From the NCBI GenBank assembly GCA_008828725.1, contig MEHQ01004228.1, positions 62,001-126,000 on the forward strand: a stretch of DNA of 64,000 nt, in the 5' to 3' direction. Position numbers and translations under genes: made by a program. The notes below the pieces were generated by a model. That model saw nothing but the letters and a program-made list of their open reading frames with translations, was not told the origin of the DNA and did not search any database. Within the stretch, counting starts at the first letter, position 1. Every line of letters starts with the position of its first letter. Shown piece by piece: positions 40,001 through 52,000 of the stretch. This stretch comes from Saccharina japonica. Its lineage: Eukaryota; Sar; Phaeophyceae; Laminariales; Laminariaceae.

Positions 40001-43000
40001 TCATTTCGCGTAAGTATTGCACGTCTGTTAGGGTATTGTTGGACGTATGCGGTCTGACGAGGAAGTTCACCATACCGGCTTTCCAGGCAGAGCGGACGTT
40101 TTAAATATATATAGCAAAACCATGTTGGTTTATCTGGCCAGATACCTTAGGGGGCGGACCGTTCCCAGTCGTGGAAGTGGCTTGCAGCAGTATACAAGTA
40201 ACCGCAGCAGCTGTGATAACTTACTTGTCGGTAAATACAAAATAGATGATGTCACATGGTGATACAGGAAGTTATAGGCTATTAGAGTAGGCAAGCACAT
40301 GAAGTACATAATATCAAAGTGATCACTAAATAATGACCAAACATGAGACTGTCGTTGTGTTCTCCTCAATCGGCATACACTGTTTCTGGCCCTGCACAAG
40401 TTATTCAGAACTCGCTACTCAAATCCAGCAGAGTTCTTTATGTATGCGTCAAGCCGATGGCATTAGAACCAACACTACCGTAGATTCGGTTTGCTCTATC
40501 CTTGCTTGAACGGTGACCACATGCTCTTCTCGGCGCCGCAGGCGCACCAAGTGGACACCCGAGACTCCGCAATGCACCTTTTAAAGTACAGGAGGTGCTA
40601 TTGGAATACCTACACATAAGACCAAGGCTAATCACGTCTGGTACAAAATTATATAAGTTAGACGCGTGTGGCGACGCACTGTTCGAACAGAAACATGCGT
40701 ACGGTCTTAATATGTCAGCGAGTGCACACTCTTGAATATTGTGATGGATGACAAACCCACTGTGTTCTTCATACGTGTGCCATCTTGTTAGGAGCTATCA
40801 AGACAACCGACTCCAGCCTCATTATCGCCACCAAGACGCACCATGTGGAGTTCGCATCGACCAATAGCTTAACCCAAGGTACGGGGATAAGTGAGATATA
40901 TTGTGTGCCCAATGTGCAACATCCTCCACAGCTTGCACCAGCTGCGAGGTGGACGGCAGGGGGTCGTGCATTAAATACAGATACGGGACGTACCTTCGGC
41001 GTATGTGCTGAAAGACTTGGCAAGTGTCTTTAGTCCCGGAATGCAGCCGGTTTCAGCGAGACGTATATATATACCAGCCCGATAATGTTGAGGTGTTATG
41101 TGGGAACTCGAAATGTCATTTTAAGACCTGCTTTCGAGCCATTTTCGATTTTCGTCGCGACGAGGCCCACCTCTCGGTGCAATGTGTCCTTCTTGGACCC
41201 GATCAAGCTTTCATTTCCCGACTCTGCCTGCGATAGCCCTGCCCAAGATCGTGCCGTGCTCCTGCGGAGCGTGCCCTTTTCAGGTGTTGCATCAATTTTC
41301 CTGGTTTGGTTTTGACTCGGTCCTCTATATGATACCGCCTCAGTATCACTAAAAACGTGTTCGTGCCAGGAGAAATTATTGTCGTGCTACCCACATTATG
41401 AATTCCACGTCTGGGTACGCCATTGTCTCGTCGCGCCTGAACGTGCTGGCCTGTTGCGACTCGGACGGGGGTGCTCTTGACCGTGCTCTCGCCATGCCCC
41501 GGTAGTAGGTGCTGTTTCGTTAGGGACTCGTCTGGCACCTCGATACTTAGATACAGTAGTTCCTTATACTTCGTTCGACTACCTATGCTACTCGTATTGT
41601 TAAGTTGTCATTCGCACCGATGTACTTGTCGGCGCGACCGTCGATTGGCTGCTTCGTGTATGTACTGCAATGCGGTAACTAACTGTTCAGGATGCTGTAC
41701 TAGGTATAAAACATGCCGAGTAGGTATCATACCACTGCACTACTGTCGTCTACCGCATGTGCTACTGGCGTGCTGCTGGTTGGTGATATCGTTGTATTGT
41801 GTCAGTTTGTACCGTACTTCGACAAATACGTTTTGCATATTTATACGGAACTAGGGGTACGCCTCGGGTGCGCCGATCTGTCCCAAAGAGGGGACGGTAT
41901 AGCGGACAGGAAAATGTATCCAAATAACAGGGCCACCACGCACAACGGCACCCAACCACGTGCCAACCGCCCCCCTACCCAACCCACCCACCCACCCACG
42001 CCAATCGACGAACCCATCGACACACCCACCAACCACTTCACCCACCCACGACGTACTACAGCAGTACGCACAGCAGTAGGTAAATAAATCACTTCGTACG
42101 CAGCAAAACCATGGTCTAGTAAAATTAAAACGAGTAACTCACACTAAAATCGATACAATTACTCAAACCCACAAAACAAAAAAATGCTGAGACGGTGGGG
42201 TTGGAACTCACGACTTAGTCCTCTGCAGCCTAGCGCTCCACTGCTGAGCCACACGAAAACATATTGATTATATAAAATAGTTTCCAACCCCGGGAGCGCA
42301 GCTTTGACCCCCCCCGCTCGTCGAGTTGGGCGGCGGCGGCGGCGCCCGTTCGTTCGCCGGGGTTAACTTGGGCTGATGCGTGAGGCGGGCGTGGCTCGGT
42401 CGTGCGTACGCGGGGGGTCGGGTGGCACGCGGGAGCAGCCCGTGTCGAAAACCAATAACATATCAGAATCAAACAATAAAAGTCCATTTGGACATTGTCA
42501 TCCCCAATACTACCCAAGCGTATTATATAGAAAAGATAGCGATACGGCCACAGCTCCGTCTGTGGCGCCACCTCTGCGTTTTGTATACTTGTATTGTATG
42601 CAGTATACTTGATATGGTAGTACTCGTACGCTGTGCTGTACTTGAATCTAGGGACCACCGTACGGGCCGGTATCGACCCGGGACCAGTTCATTTTGTCCT
42701 CGAGTTGTCGGAGTTGTAGGTGCGGTCGAGGCCCCTTTATAGTGCAGGTATGTGACGAGTGATAAAACCCGCACTATAGCCAGCACTCGCAGTATATAAA
42801 TGCGGGCCTTGGTATTGCGGGTAGGTGCACTATTCAGGGCTTTCAGGGCCCTTAATATTGCGGGTAGGCGCACTATTCGCGATACGGCTGGGTTTCAGTA
42901 TGAGACGTAGCCAACAAGTTAGGGGTTAGGGTTACTGTATGCAGGTGGCACCGTAGTGCACGCAACACGCGAGTAGTATCCCCACGGGTAGAAGCCTGCG

Positions 43001-46000
43001 TCTGTTCGCGGGTGAGAAGAGAACAGCATGTTGCAAATACTGCACAGCGGTAAAACTACATCGTATGCTGTACAGAGATGACAGGAGTTTAGGTCCATGG
43101 CATGTTACGCAATGTACGCTCAGGGCCCGCCTTAACGAGCAAATCAAAAATGAAAATATAAAATGAAAATAAAACCGAAAAGCAGAACTAAAGAACAATC
43201 GAGCCTCATTGGTCAAACAGGAAAAAACAGCAGTAGAGATCCCGAAAACCCAGTTTTTTTTCGTTTTTTTAATTGCCAGGGGGTTTAATTTTAATGAAAA
43301 GGGATGCAATATTATCTGATTATCTGATTATGGGATATCCTCGCCAAGAGGAACATAGGATGACCGGTTCGCAAGCGCACGGTGGGTGGAGTAGTGCGTG
43401 GGGCTGCTTCAGGGCTCGTGCGCCATCAAAGCCAGCATATATCGGTAGGGTATAACCAAGCCGTGCCTATGCAAGAAACCAGAGGGTCAGGAGGTGGCTG
43501 TGGCGATATATTTTGCGATGAGGGTGCCAGAGAGCGGCCCAATGTCTGCCGACAAACGGCAAGGACCCAAACACAACTTCCAGGGCCTTGCCGAGGGAGC
43601 GGGTTGGACCACGAGCACCTCCTGCTCTCAGGGGTGCCTCGCGCGTGCGAGTTGGGTGTGTGCAGCTGCGTCGTTGGGTGCATTCGCCGCGAGTCCATAT
43701 GCGGTGGCGGTTGAACTATTCCGTGATTCATAACAGAAGTTGTACCGCGAGTTTTTACTTCTATTTTCGTTTTTGTTTTTTTTCAGATTAAGTTGGCTGT
43801 CGTTTGGACTCAACTGCGTTTTTTATCTAATAACAAAAGGCTGTTCGTCATTTTCATGTTTTATTTTCATTTTATATTTGCTCGTTAAGACCCACCCTGA
43901 GTGTACCAACAGGGAATTATACGCACAGCCCGTGTTGTTGTCCCTTGTTCCATTCTGCATTGACGTCCCGCTTGTACGTTACACAAACAATCACAGGGCT
44001 ACACAATGAAACCTCAACTTGACAAATACGAACAACGTCCGTCCGTTCATAAAACAATAAAGAATATTTTTTCAACATGACCCAGGCACAAAAATAGAGT
44101 GGGAGTACATTCCAATAAAAAGAGGATAAAAACAAGGACCCCAAAAAGTCCTACTTCCCGCATGCGCTACCTCGGGTTTCCCAAGAAAACCCCAGGCTTT
44201 ACACGCCGCTACCAGTCTTTCTGGCGTTGGGATACTTGAAAGCAGGAAGAACATGAACCCGGCAAAGTAAACTCGCAACCAATTGACTCAGACACGTTCA
44301 AAATCAAAAACATACCAGATCGATCCGCTACCGACCAACTACAGCAACTGCGTGGGGCAAAACGGTTACTTGCTCTACACGTCAAAACACTCCCTATCAT
44401 CAGCCTGGCGCAATGGCTTTGATGCATGCGCTTCGATCATCAACATCCTCGCCCTCTTGAGCAAGTAGCTGGCCTCGTTCAAGCCGCACCCTGCCGCGTA
44501 GCTTTCCAGGGGAACGTAGAGTTAGAAACATTCCGCGTAAGAGGGGGGCTCAGTGCCCCCGCCTCCCATGCTTCCATTCCCGCCCTCCTCCTCCCCCCCC
44601 TCCTCGCTGTCCGAGGACTCCTCCACCTCGCTGCATATACCGTGCAGCCTGCCGTCACACCCTCCTCGACATTGGTGACCGTCGGGGGCTTTTGGTGTGA
44701 GGTTGCAAAGTTGGCAGAGTTCGCCTGCTGCACATGGCACCGTGTGCCTCTGCTTCTGTTGTTGTGGCCAGTAGGGGTATGCTGCTGATGCTGCTATGCG
44801 TAGATGTATGTGTGTTTGTCGGGATATGTGTGGGTTAGACCGCATCTAGGCACGGGGTGACGTGGCGTGACGTCAAACCGGCTCTATAGAGGGTGCTGAG
44901 AGGTATCAAACCCGGACTATAGAGGGGTGCCCTGAATAGTGCGGCACCCGCACTATACAGGGGTCTGTGTTGTGCCAAGCGATTTCACCCGCTCTATACC
45001 GGGCACGCGCACTATATACCACCCGCACTATAGAGGGACCTCGACTGTGTTCCGAAGGGTCCATGATCCGCGTATGGGCTATTATCATCCCTGCCTGCGG
45101 CGGGAGCTCAACCGTGAACCCAAGCCAAGTTTTCATCAGCCCCTGGGGTTGGTGTTTCCACACCTTGCGGGGCAGTATCGACACTGAGGGTGTCAGTTTT
45201 TGTCCCCAGGTTGTTGGAGTTGTGGATGTATGGCATGATTTCTGATCAAGGGAGGGCACCTTATCGTCGCCGGGTGCAGTGGGACATCGTATCGGAGGAA
45301 ACCTCTCGCCGCCCGCTAGCCTCAACCTAATCAGCAACCAGCCAGCGGAGTTGGAGTTCCCACACCTTGCAGGGCGCTACTGACACGGGGAAAGTCCGTT
45401 ATCGTCCCCAGGTTCTTGGAGTTGTAGATGTATACAATATTTTATTATCAGTGGATGATACCTTGTCGTCCCCCGATGCGGCGGGTCCAGCCCGTTGTCC
45501 CGGGGGGCAATTCTGAATGCGCGCTGACTCCATGAGCGTCATTGGGCTCTAGTCCCTTACCCGTGGTACATTTGTTTATGGCATTCAATTCTCGGAGGTT
45601 TTCCTAGGGGAGAGTTCGTTAATTTTTATTTTAGAGTTCGATTTTAGGTGTGTTATGTCAACCATACCTATCTGTCCGCGAACTTGTAAAAATCGTATGC
45701 GTAGTAGTAGTAGGAGTAACAAAAACCTATAACATGTTCGGGCAGAGTGGTTCTGCTGCTTACCCCTTGGTCGGGAAGTGTAAGGACTGTTAGGGCATGA
45801 ATTTGAGTATCAAAACTCTCTCTTACATTGGCGGACAGGGTAGCATTTTTCCCGTGTGCAATCGAAACGAAACCCCTCATGCCGCTTACTGCAAGTACGG
45901 GGTTTGCTCGTTGTGCAAGTCACCACGTGGGCTCGAACCCATGGAGACGAGCGGCTGCCGCTGGATATGTTCATTAGTGCTGGTGTCGTTGTGGTCTGAC

Positions 46001-49000
46001 TTCGCGCTCGCACTCAAAGCCTGAGCACTCTGGCTTGTCGGTAGATCGTCGATCGTGAAGGGACAGACCAGCCTGTGCCGGCCCTGAGTTTCGACCCTCT
46101 CAAAAGAACAGAGCGCAGTGTCCCAATATCACAACTAGGCACATGCTACAGGACGGACATACAGCCATATTGTGAACCGGCCTCTACGGACGCGGTCGTC
46201 AGAGTGTCCGACCTGCAATAATAGCGCGATGTCTCTGTCTCACACGCGCTGTCTCTCGGCACGTCTCGCCTCTTGGCAACGCCGCGACGGTCGGACCTGG
46301 CAGCGCAACGACTGCCCCGCCAATCACCACCGCCCGTTCTGATAAAAACCATACTAAACTAGCATGTGATTGCTATTGGTGTGCTGCTTGTGCAGCCCGT
46401 GACAGGCCCGACCTTTTTATTAACTATTGCCATACCTATTAGAGGTAGGTGCCCCCAGCCAGCCTAAAATCGGGCAGTAGGGTTGAGGAGTCCACACCTT
46501 ACTGAGCGGTATGTACCCGGGAAAATTCCGTTTAAGTCCCCGGGTTGCTGGAGTTGTAAATATATGGAAATATTTCGGATGATCATTGAGAGAATGGGGC
46601 CTTATCGTCCCCGGGTGCGGAGGGATCTCGTAGTTGCACCGAGGGCCTCTCGCCGCGGGCTGGCTGCATGACGCCCAGCAAACCACAAAGCCGCCAGTGG
46701 GGTCGAGGTTTCCACACCTTGCGGGACGGTGTCTACTTGGGAACAATCCGTTCTCATCCCCGTTTGGTTGATGTTTTAGATGTTTGGAAGGACTTATGAT
46801 CCCGGGATCGGACCCTATCTATCGTCTCCGGCGGCCGTGTCTCCATAAGCCTCAGTCAGAAATAAGTGATCAGCCAAAATGGCAATGTATTTTCCACACC
46901 GTGCGAGACTGTGTCCACCCGGGGGATCGCCAATGCAGTACACGGTTGATCGGAGTTGAAGATAAATGGAGGGGTTGAGGATACTGGGATGAAACCCTAT
47001 ACTTCCGGGGTGTGGTGGAATATATATGGCTGTATTCACCAATCCTCTAGAAAGAGCCAGCGGCCTCTACAGTAGCATTGAATCGGCCGACCAATAAATG
47101 TATACAATGCTTAGAAAAATTACAAGTCTGTGGCGAGATTTGCTGCATCGTGGTCAGGCTACTGATAAATTACTTCTTGCTGAAGCACAGCAGTCGTAAA
47201 CCAGATTTACATTGTTTAATACGTGTCTCTGTGTACTGCCTACCATCTTAACATTGGACAGCTGTTTATGAGGCTCCATGTGCCAGGTGTTCCGCTGCTG
47301 GTCTTGCTGCTGTTGGTTATGTTGGTGTTGGTGTTGGTGGTAGCGGCTGATGCTGCCACAGTGTAGCTGTTTCTTCGCGGTGATTATGGTAGTGTTGTGT
47401 ATGCTTGCTGCTGCTCCTGCCGCTGCTGCTTCTGCTAGAGATTCAGTCGTGCTGTTTCTACATTCAGCTGATAGGCTTTGGGTTTATTACTGGCTTGAAA
47501 ACCAAAGCTATTAATAGATTTTCTAGAAAAGGTCCAGTGCTCTCTGGCGTGGATAATAATGTGCCCAGTCCGAACAATTTGATCGAGGATCGAAATATCA
47601 AACCACAGCCACAAGGCCTGCGATATGTCGCCGCTTTTCTTTCCCGCGCGTTTTAACTTGGTTGAGGAACTGATGCGAATACCCAGCAGGCGATGGCCAG
47701 GATTCGGCACGACGTGAGACGCAGTGTCCACCTTATTGTGTCTCGCACTATCTCTACCGATGCCGCGAAGTGGGACTGAAACCCTCTAGATCGCGTGGCT
47801 CGCGAGCCTATGATGATAGTCACTGCTGCTCGCTGCTGCTGCTGCTGCTACTGCTACTGCTGTTTTTGTGTCACAAAAACTTTCGCCGAGTTGATAGATA
47901 CCAGTGAAACCCAATTTGACGGATATTGTGATACGTACACGCGTGGTATTCATAAATGCGCAGTTGGGTGCAAACCTGCTGCTGATATTGACACTTGCTG
48001 CTGGTGGTCATCATCGAACACCTGCCACCCTGTGCCACCCTGTGCCACCCTGTGCCACCCTGTGCCACCCAAGGTGGTATTTCCCTACGTACCGTACTAT
48101 CTGTGTACCAGTACAGAACAAGGGAAAGTGGGACGTTGGCCACAGTGGTTGTAGCGTGATGCATTGTACGGTTGTCACTAGGATCGGTGTGACCTCGCGT
48201 GCACGCCGCTCTGGGAGTTTGTAGCGCCTGGTATTGCAGTGGGACAACCATGCTGTGTAGTAAGTTCCTGGGAATACCGGGAATTAAGTGTGCCGTCAGC
48301 TTCCCTAACAGTACTAACCATGCCGGGCATGCGCAGAGGCTCGGGCGGGTATCAGTCCGCTTCCTTTGTACTGGGTACAAAACCGCGAGCAGTGCATTGC
48401 TTGTGCGTCAATTCAGCGTTGATGGCGAATTTTCAATGTTGCGATAAAGCATATAAAGTTACGTGTGACGCCTGGCCTGCTTAGGTTGCTGGGTACGCTG
48501 GGAAAGTTCTGCTACCGCCGGTCTGTGTTCTTGACTACTTGCAAGAGCCGAGGGTATGCGGGTTCATCTAATGCAGTGAGAAGAGGCGAGAGAAATATAC
48601 TTATATCACAAGCCGGTAGTCTTCGCGACAAACTTGCAATTGATCATAATAGCATGACGACTGCCTTCGACGCTTGCTGGGCGCTCTCGTCTGCTGTCAT
48701 AATACCCAGGTTACATAGAGACAATATCCTTCATCGGCAATACCGCATTCGACTACGGAGGAGCAATATCGATGGCGAACCCTGATCAGCTTAACATGAG
48801 CGACGTAATGTTCACATTGAACACGGCCGAGTCAGGGGGGGCTGTTGGCCTGACGGCCACGGAATGGGCAACCACAGACTTTCGGCGCTGTCGGTTTGAG
48901 GGCAACACAGGTACACGCGGGGGCGCCATCTATTTAGACGGCGAGGGGCAGCGAATCATTGAAGATTCTTCCTTCCGGCTGAACATTGCTGGTGAGAGTT

Positions 49001-52000
49001 CGTCGAGATATATTTCAAGTTTGATTGCTTGTCGAGTGATAAATCGTATCACAATGGCCACCCGCATTGCCGTCATGAACAATATACGGTAGATTTTAAG
49101 CGATGTATGGTCCGTCCGGGACAATACTTCCAATTGCGTTTTTGGTCATAACGTGTGAAAACAAAACATTGGAAATGCAACACAGCGATGATCGTGACCG
49201 CGGCGTCGAGATACGTCGATAGCCGTGGAGTTTTTGTTGGGAAACAAAGCAACATTTTCGGCCGGAAATACGCCGAAAATATTTCGAAACGGCCAGATTT
49301 GTTATTTTTTTCACTCCGGTATCGTTTTAAAAGCGACCCGGCGTCCCGCATATATTTGAGGTTGCAGTTCGTAATTTTACGAGACCTGTTCGGTATCCGT
49401 ACTTCGGCACAGCAGTGAGTAGGGCCTGGTAGTTGTCTGAGTGTGTGGTGTATGGAGCTGTGTGGTAGCTGACAACCAGTTATTATGCGGCAAAATAAAA
49501 TTATTAATAGGTGTATCTCCAGATATTCTTCTCCCTCTTTCGCGAAATTAATTAAATATTCTCCCTCTTATTCTTATCTGCCCCCATCTAACAAGAACCA
49601 CCACCATCCTAATTTTTTGTATCTTTCTTGAAAACCAAACATAATCTATCCCTGACCGCTTCGACAAGACGAATCGTTTGCCGTCATTTTTTTTTTTTTT
49701 TTTTTTTTTGTCCATCCCATGTATTATCTTCGCACTTCCGTCTTTCTCCCTCCCTAGTCGTAACTCAGATCCGGGGTCACAAAGTAGGCTCCTCTCCCTC
49801 CTCCCCCACTACGGTTCTTGCCTTGCATTTTTATCGCGAGAAGATTTCAGCACTTTCTTCCCTCGTCAACTCTCGTCGAATTTTGCTTACCCACGCTACA
49901 ATATGCGCTCTCGACAGACGGTGTCATTTGAGAATAAAAACCTCCATGGGGAGAATCGAACTCTCGACATCCGGGCCTACAGGCTTCGTGGCTACCAGTT
50001 AGACCACCGGGGCGATATATTTTAAAATCGTACCGTGGGGCACCCTATAACAAAGCGAATAATATACCCTCAAGATCCGGGTTTTCGCATATAGCTCCGT
50101 CAATTTTTCAACAATTTTAAATTAAAATAGCTTTCCCTGACTGGAAGTACAAGGGAGGTCGGAATCCGTCGTTATTTTTATCTTGTGAAAACTGTGAGAC
50201 CCATACCAAAGCGAACAGATAATACGTGTTTTTTCGATATAAATCGGCAATTGACTTCTTTTTTTAATTAATCGGTACGAAGGATGGTCTTGAATACGGC
50301 CATTTGAAGGTGTAATCAGATTTCAGAACCACACCGTCCACCCTAAGGAAACTGCACCTGAGTGCTGGGGGGAAACATTGGAAGATTCCGGGTAAACGGA
50401 CTATATATGGCCGTTATGCTGTTCGGGTTGTACGTCCTGCCAACCAGGGCGGACCTAGGAGCTTAAACAGTTTAGTTCGAGAAAACCACATGTACCAGGT
50501 ATGGCGTTGTCTGCTTCGCATGCGGGACAACGAAAGGCCTGGGGCGCAGCTACTCCTAGTTCCCGGGGTATAATGCAAAGAAGATACCACTGCGCTGGAT
50601 AACTATGCACACAAGATACCACTGCGAGGCAACTCGTGAGAGTAACGCGCCCGTGCACATGCAACACGGTTGTATCCCGAAAAGAAAGCACGACTTGCTC
50701 TTTATTGCGAATTTCTTACCGATGATACAGAGGAAACGGGAGGAGCTATTTTCAACGCCGGCGCACTGGACATACTGAGTTCGGTGCTTGTGGAGAACAC
50801 GGCTACAGATGGCGGCTTGGCAATAAAAAATGTAAAGTCTCCGAGTACGGTGGTACTGTGGAACGTGACCTTCGACCGCAACAGGTTGGAGTGTCCCTCG
50901 CTAACGTACCGTTTCGCCAAAGATGTGAGTACGATAATTTGACCCCCGTGTGCAGCTTGGGCCTTTCAGCTAAACGTGGGTCTACCTTGGGGCAAAGAGC
51001 ACCTGTGCATTTTCGGCTATATCGGCTTCGGCCGCCTGTACCGTGAAATGACACAGTGTTTTATGTTTGTACGCACCCATGTGGCTGTGCGTTGTAGCAG
51101 TACCTTATAACCGCCGAAGTTACAGATATGCCAATACACCAAAGACGTGGATTTAAATCGACCACCATGGAAAGGCCCTCAAGATTCCCTGCAGACGTGT
51201 CCGTCTTAAACCACACGGTTTACGGATATACTCCCTCTTCTGATGAGTTGTAGTTCGTATGGAGTGTGTTAATCTTTCGTTTGGTACAGGCTGGACAAAC
51301 GTAGAGCCCCGACATTTTTTTCAACTTGTACATGCTTCCTTCGCTGCTGTGAAATACGTACTGTTTTTATTGTTCGTGCGTGACGCGCCCCTTCGTTTTG
51401 GACAGGCTTATCAGGATAGCTGCCGTTTCGAACTGGCATGTTCGGAATGTCTCGACGGCTGTGGAAGCGACTTCAGCAACGTGACCATCGATAGAGATAC
51501 GCTTCCTACCTGCGAACCGATACCCGAAGGCGTCTGGCCTTCGTTGGAAGCCACCACTCTCAGCACGCTCGACCTCAAGCAGGGGTATTTTCGCATTTCT
51601 TCCCAGAGCCCAACCGTGCTCGAGTGCTACCACAAGGACGCCTGTGTTGGGGGGGTCGACCCGAGTCACTACTGTGCGAAAGGGTACTCAGGTCCATGTA
51701 AGTTAATCCAGAGGAACATATTGGCTCGTGAATATCGCACTTGGAGGTCGTCCACTTTGAAACCATGTGGCTCTTGAAGCCCTACATACTTAAAGTTGTG
51801 AGGCCCCTCGTAGATACAAAGGTTGGCGGGGCAGGGCTATGGCCCGAGGTTCAGTAGGAATGCACCCCATACACTTCTTACCCCTGAAGATCATTTCTTG
51901 GATCCGCAACCACGACCTACATATGTTAACCGATACGCACCTTATCTCACGTATATTCCGCCTTGCAGACTGTGCCGTGTGCACGCGGGAATACGCACCA

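Noticed and set aside
40541-40733. Alternative exon starting GAPSGHPRLRN after cggcgccgcag
   Set aside because: The phase is right but there is no cassette core or end; it overlaps the better-matching relic at 40592.
49948-50012. Functional tRNA gene on the minus strand
   Set aside because: Box A and box B are present but the acceptor stem does not pair and a SINE body with A tail follows; it is a tRNA-derived SINE head.
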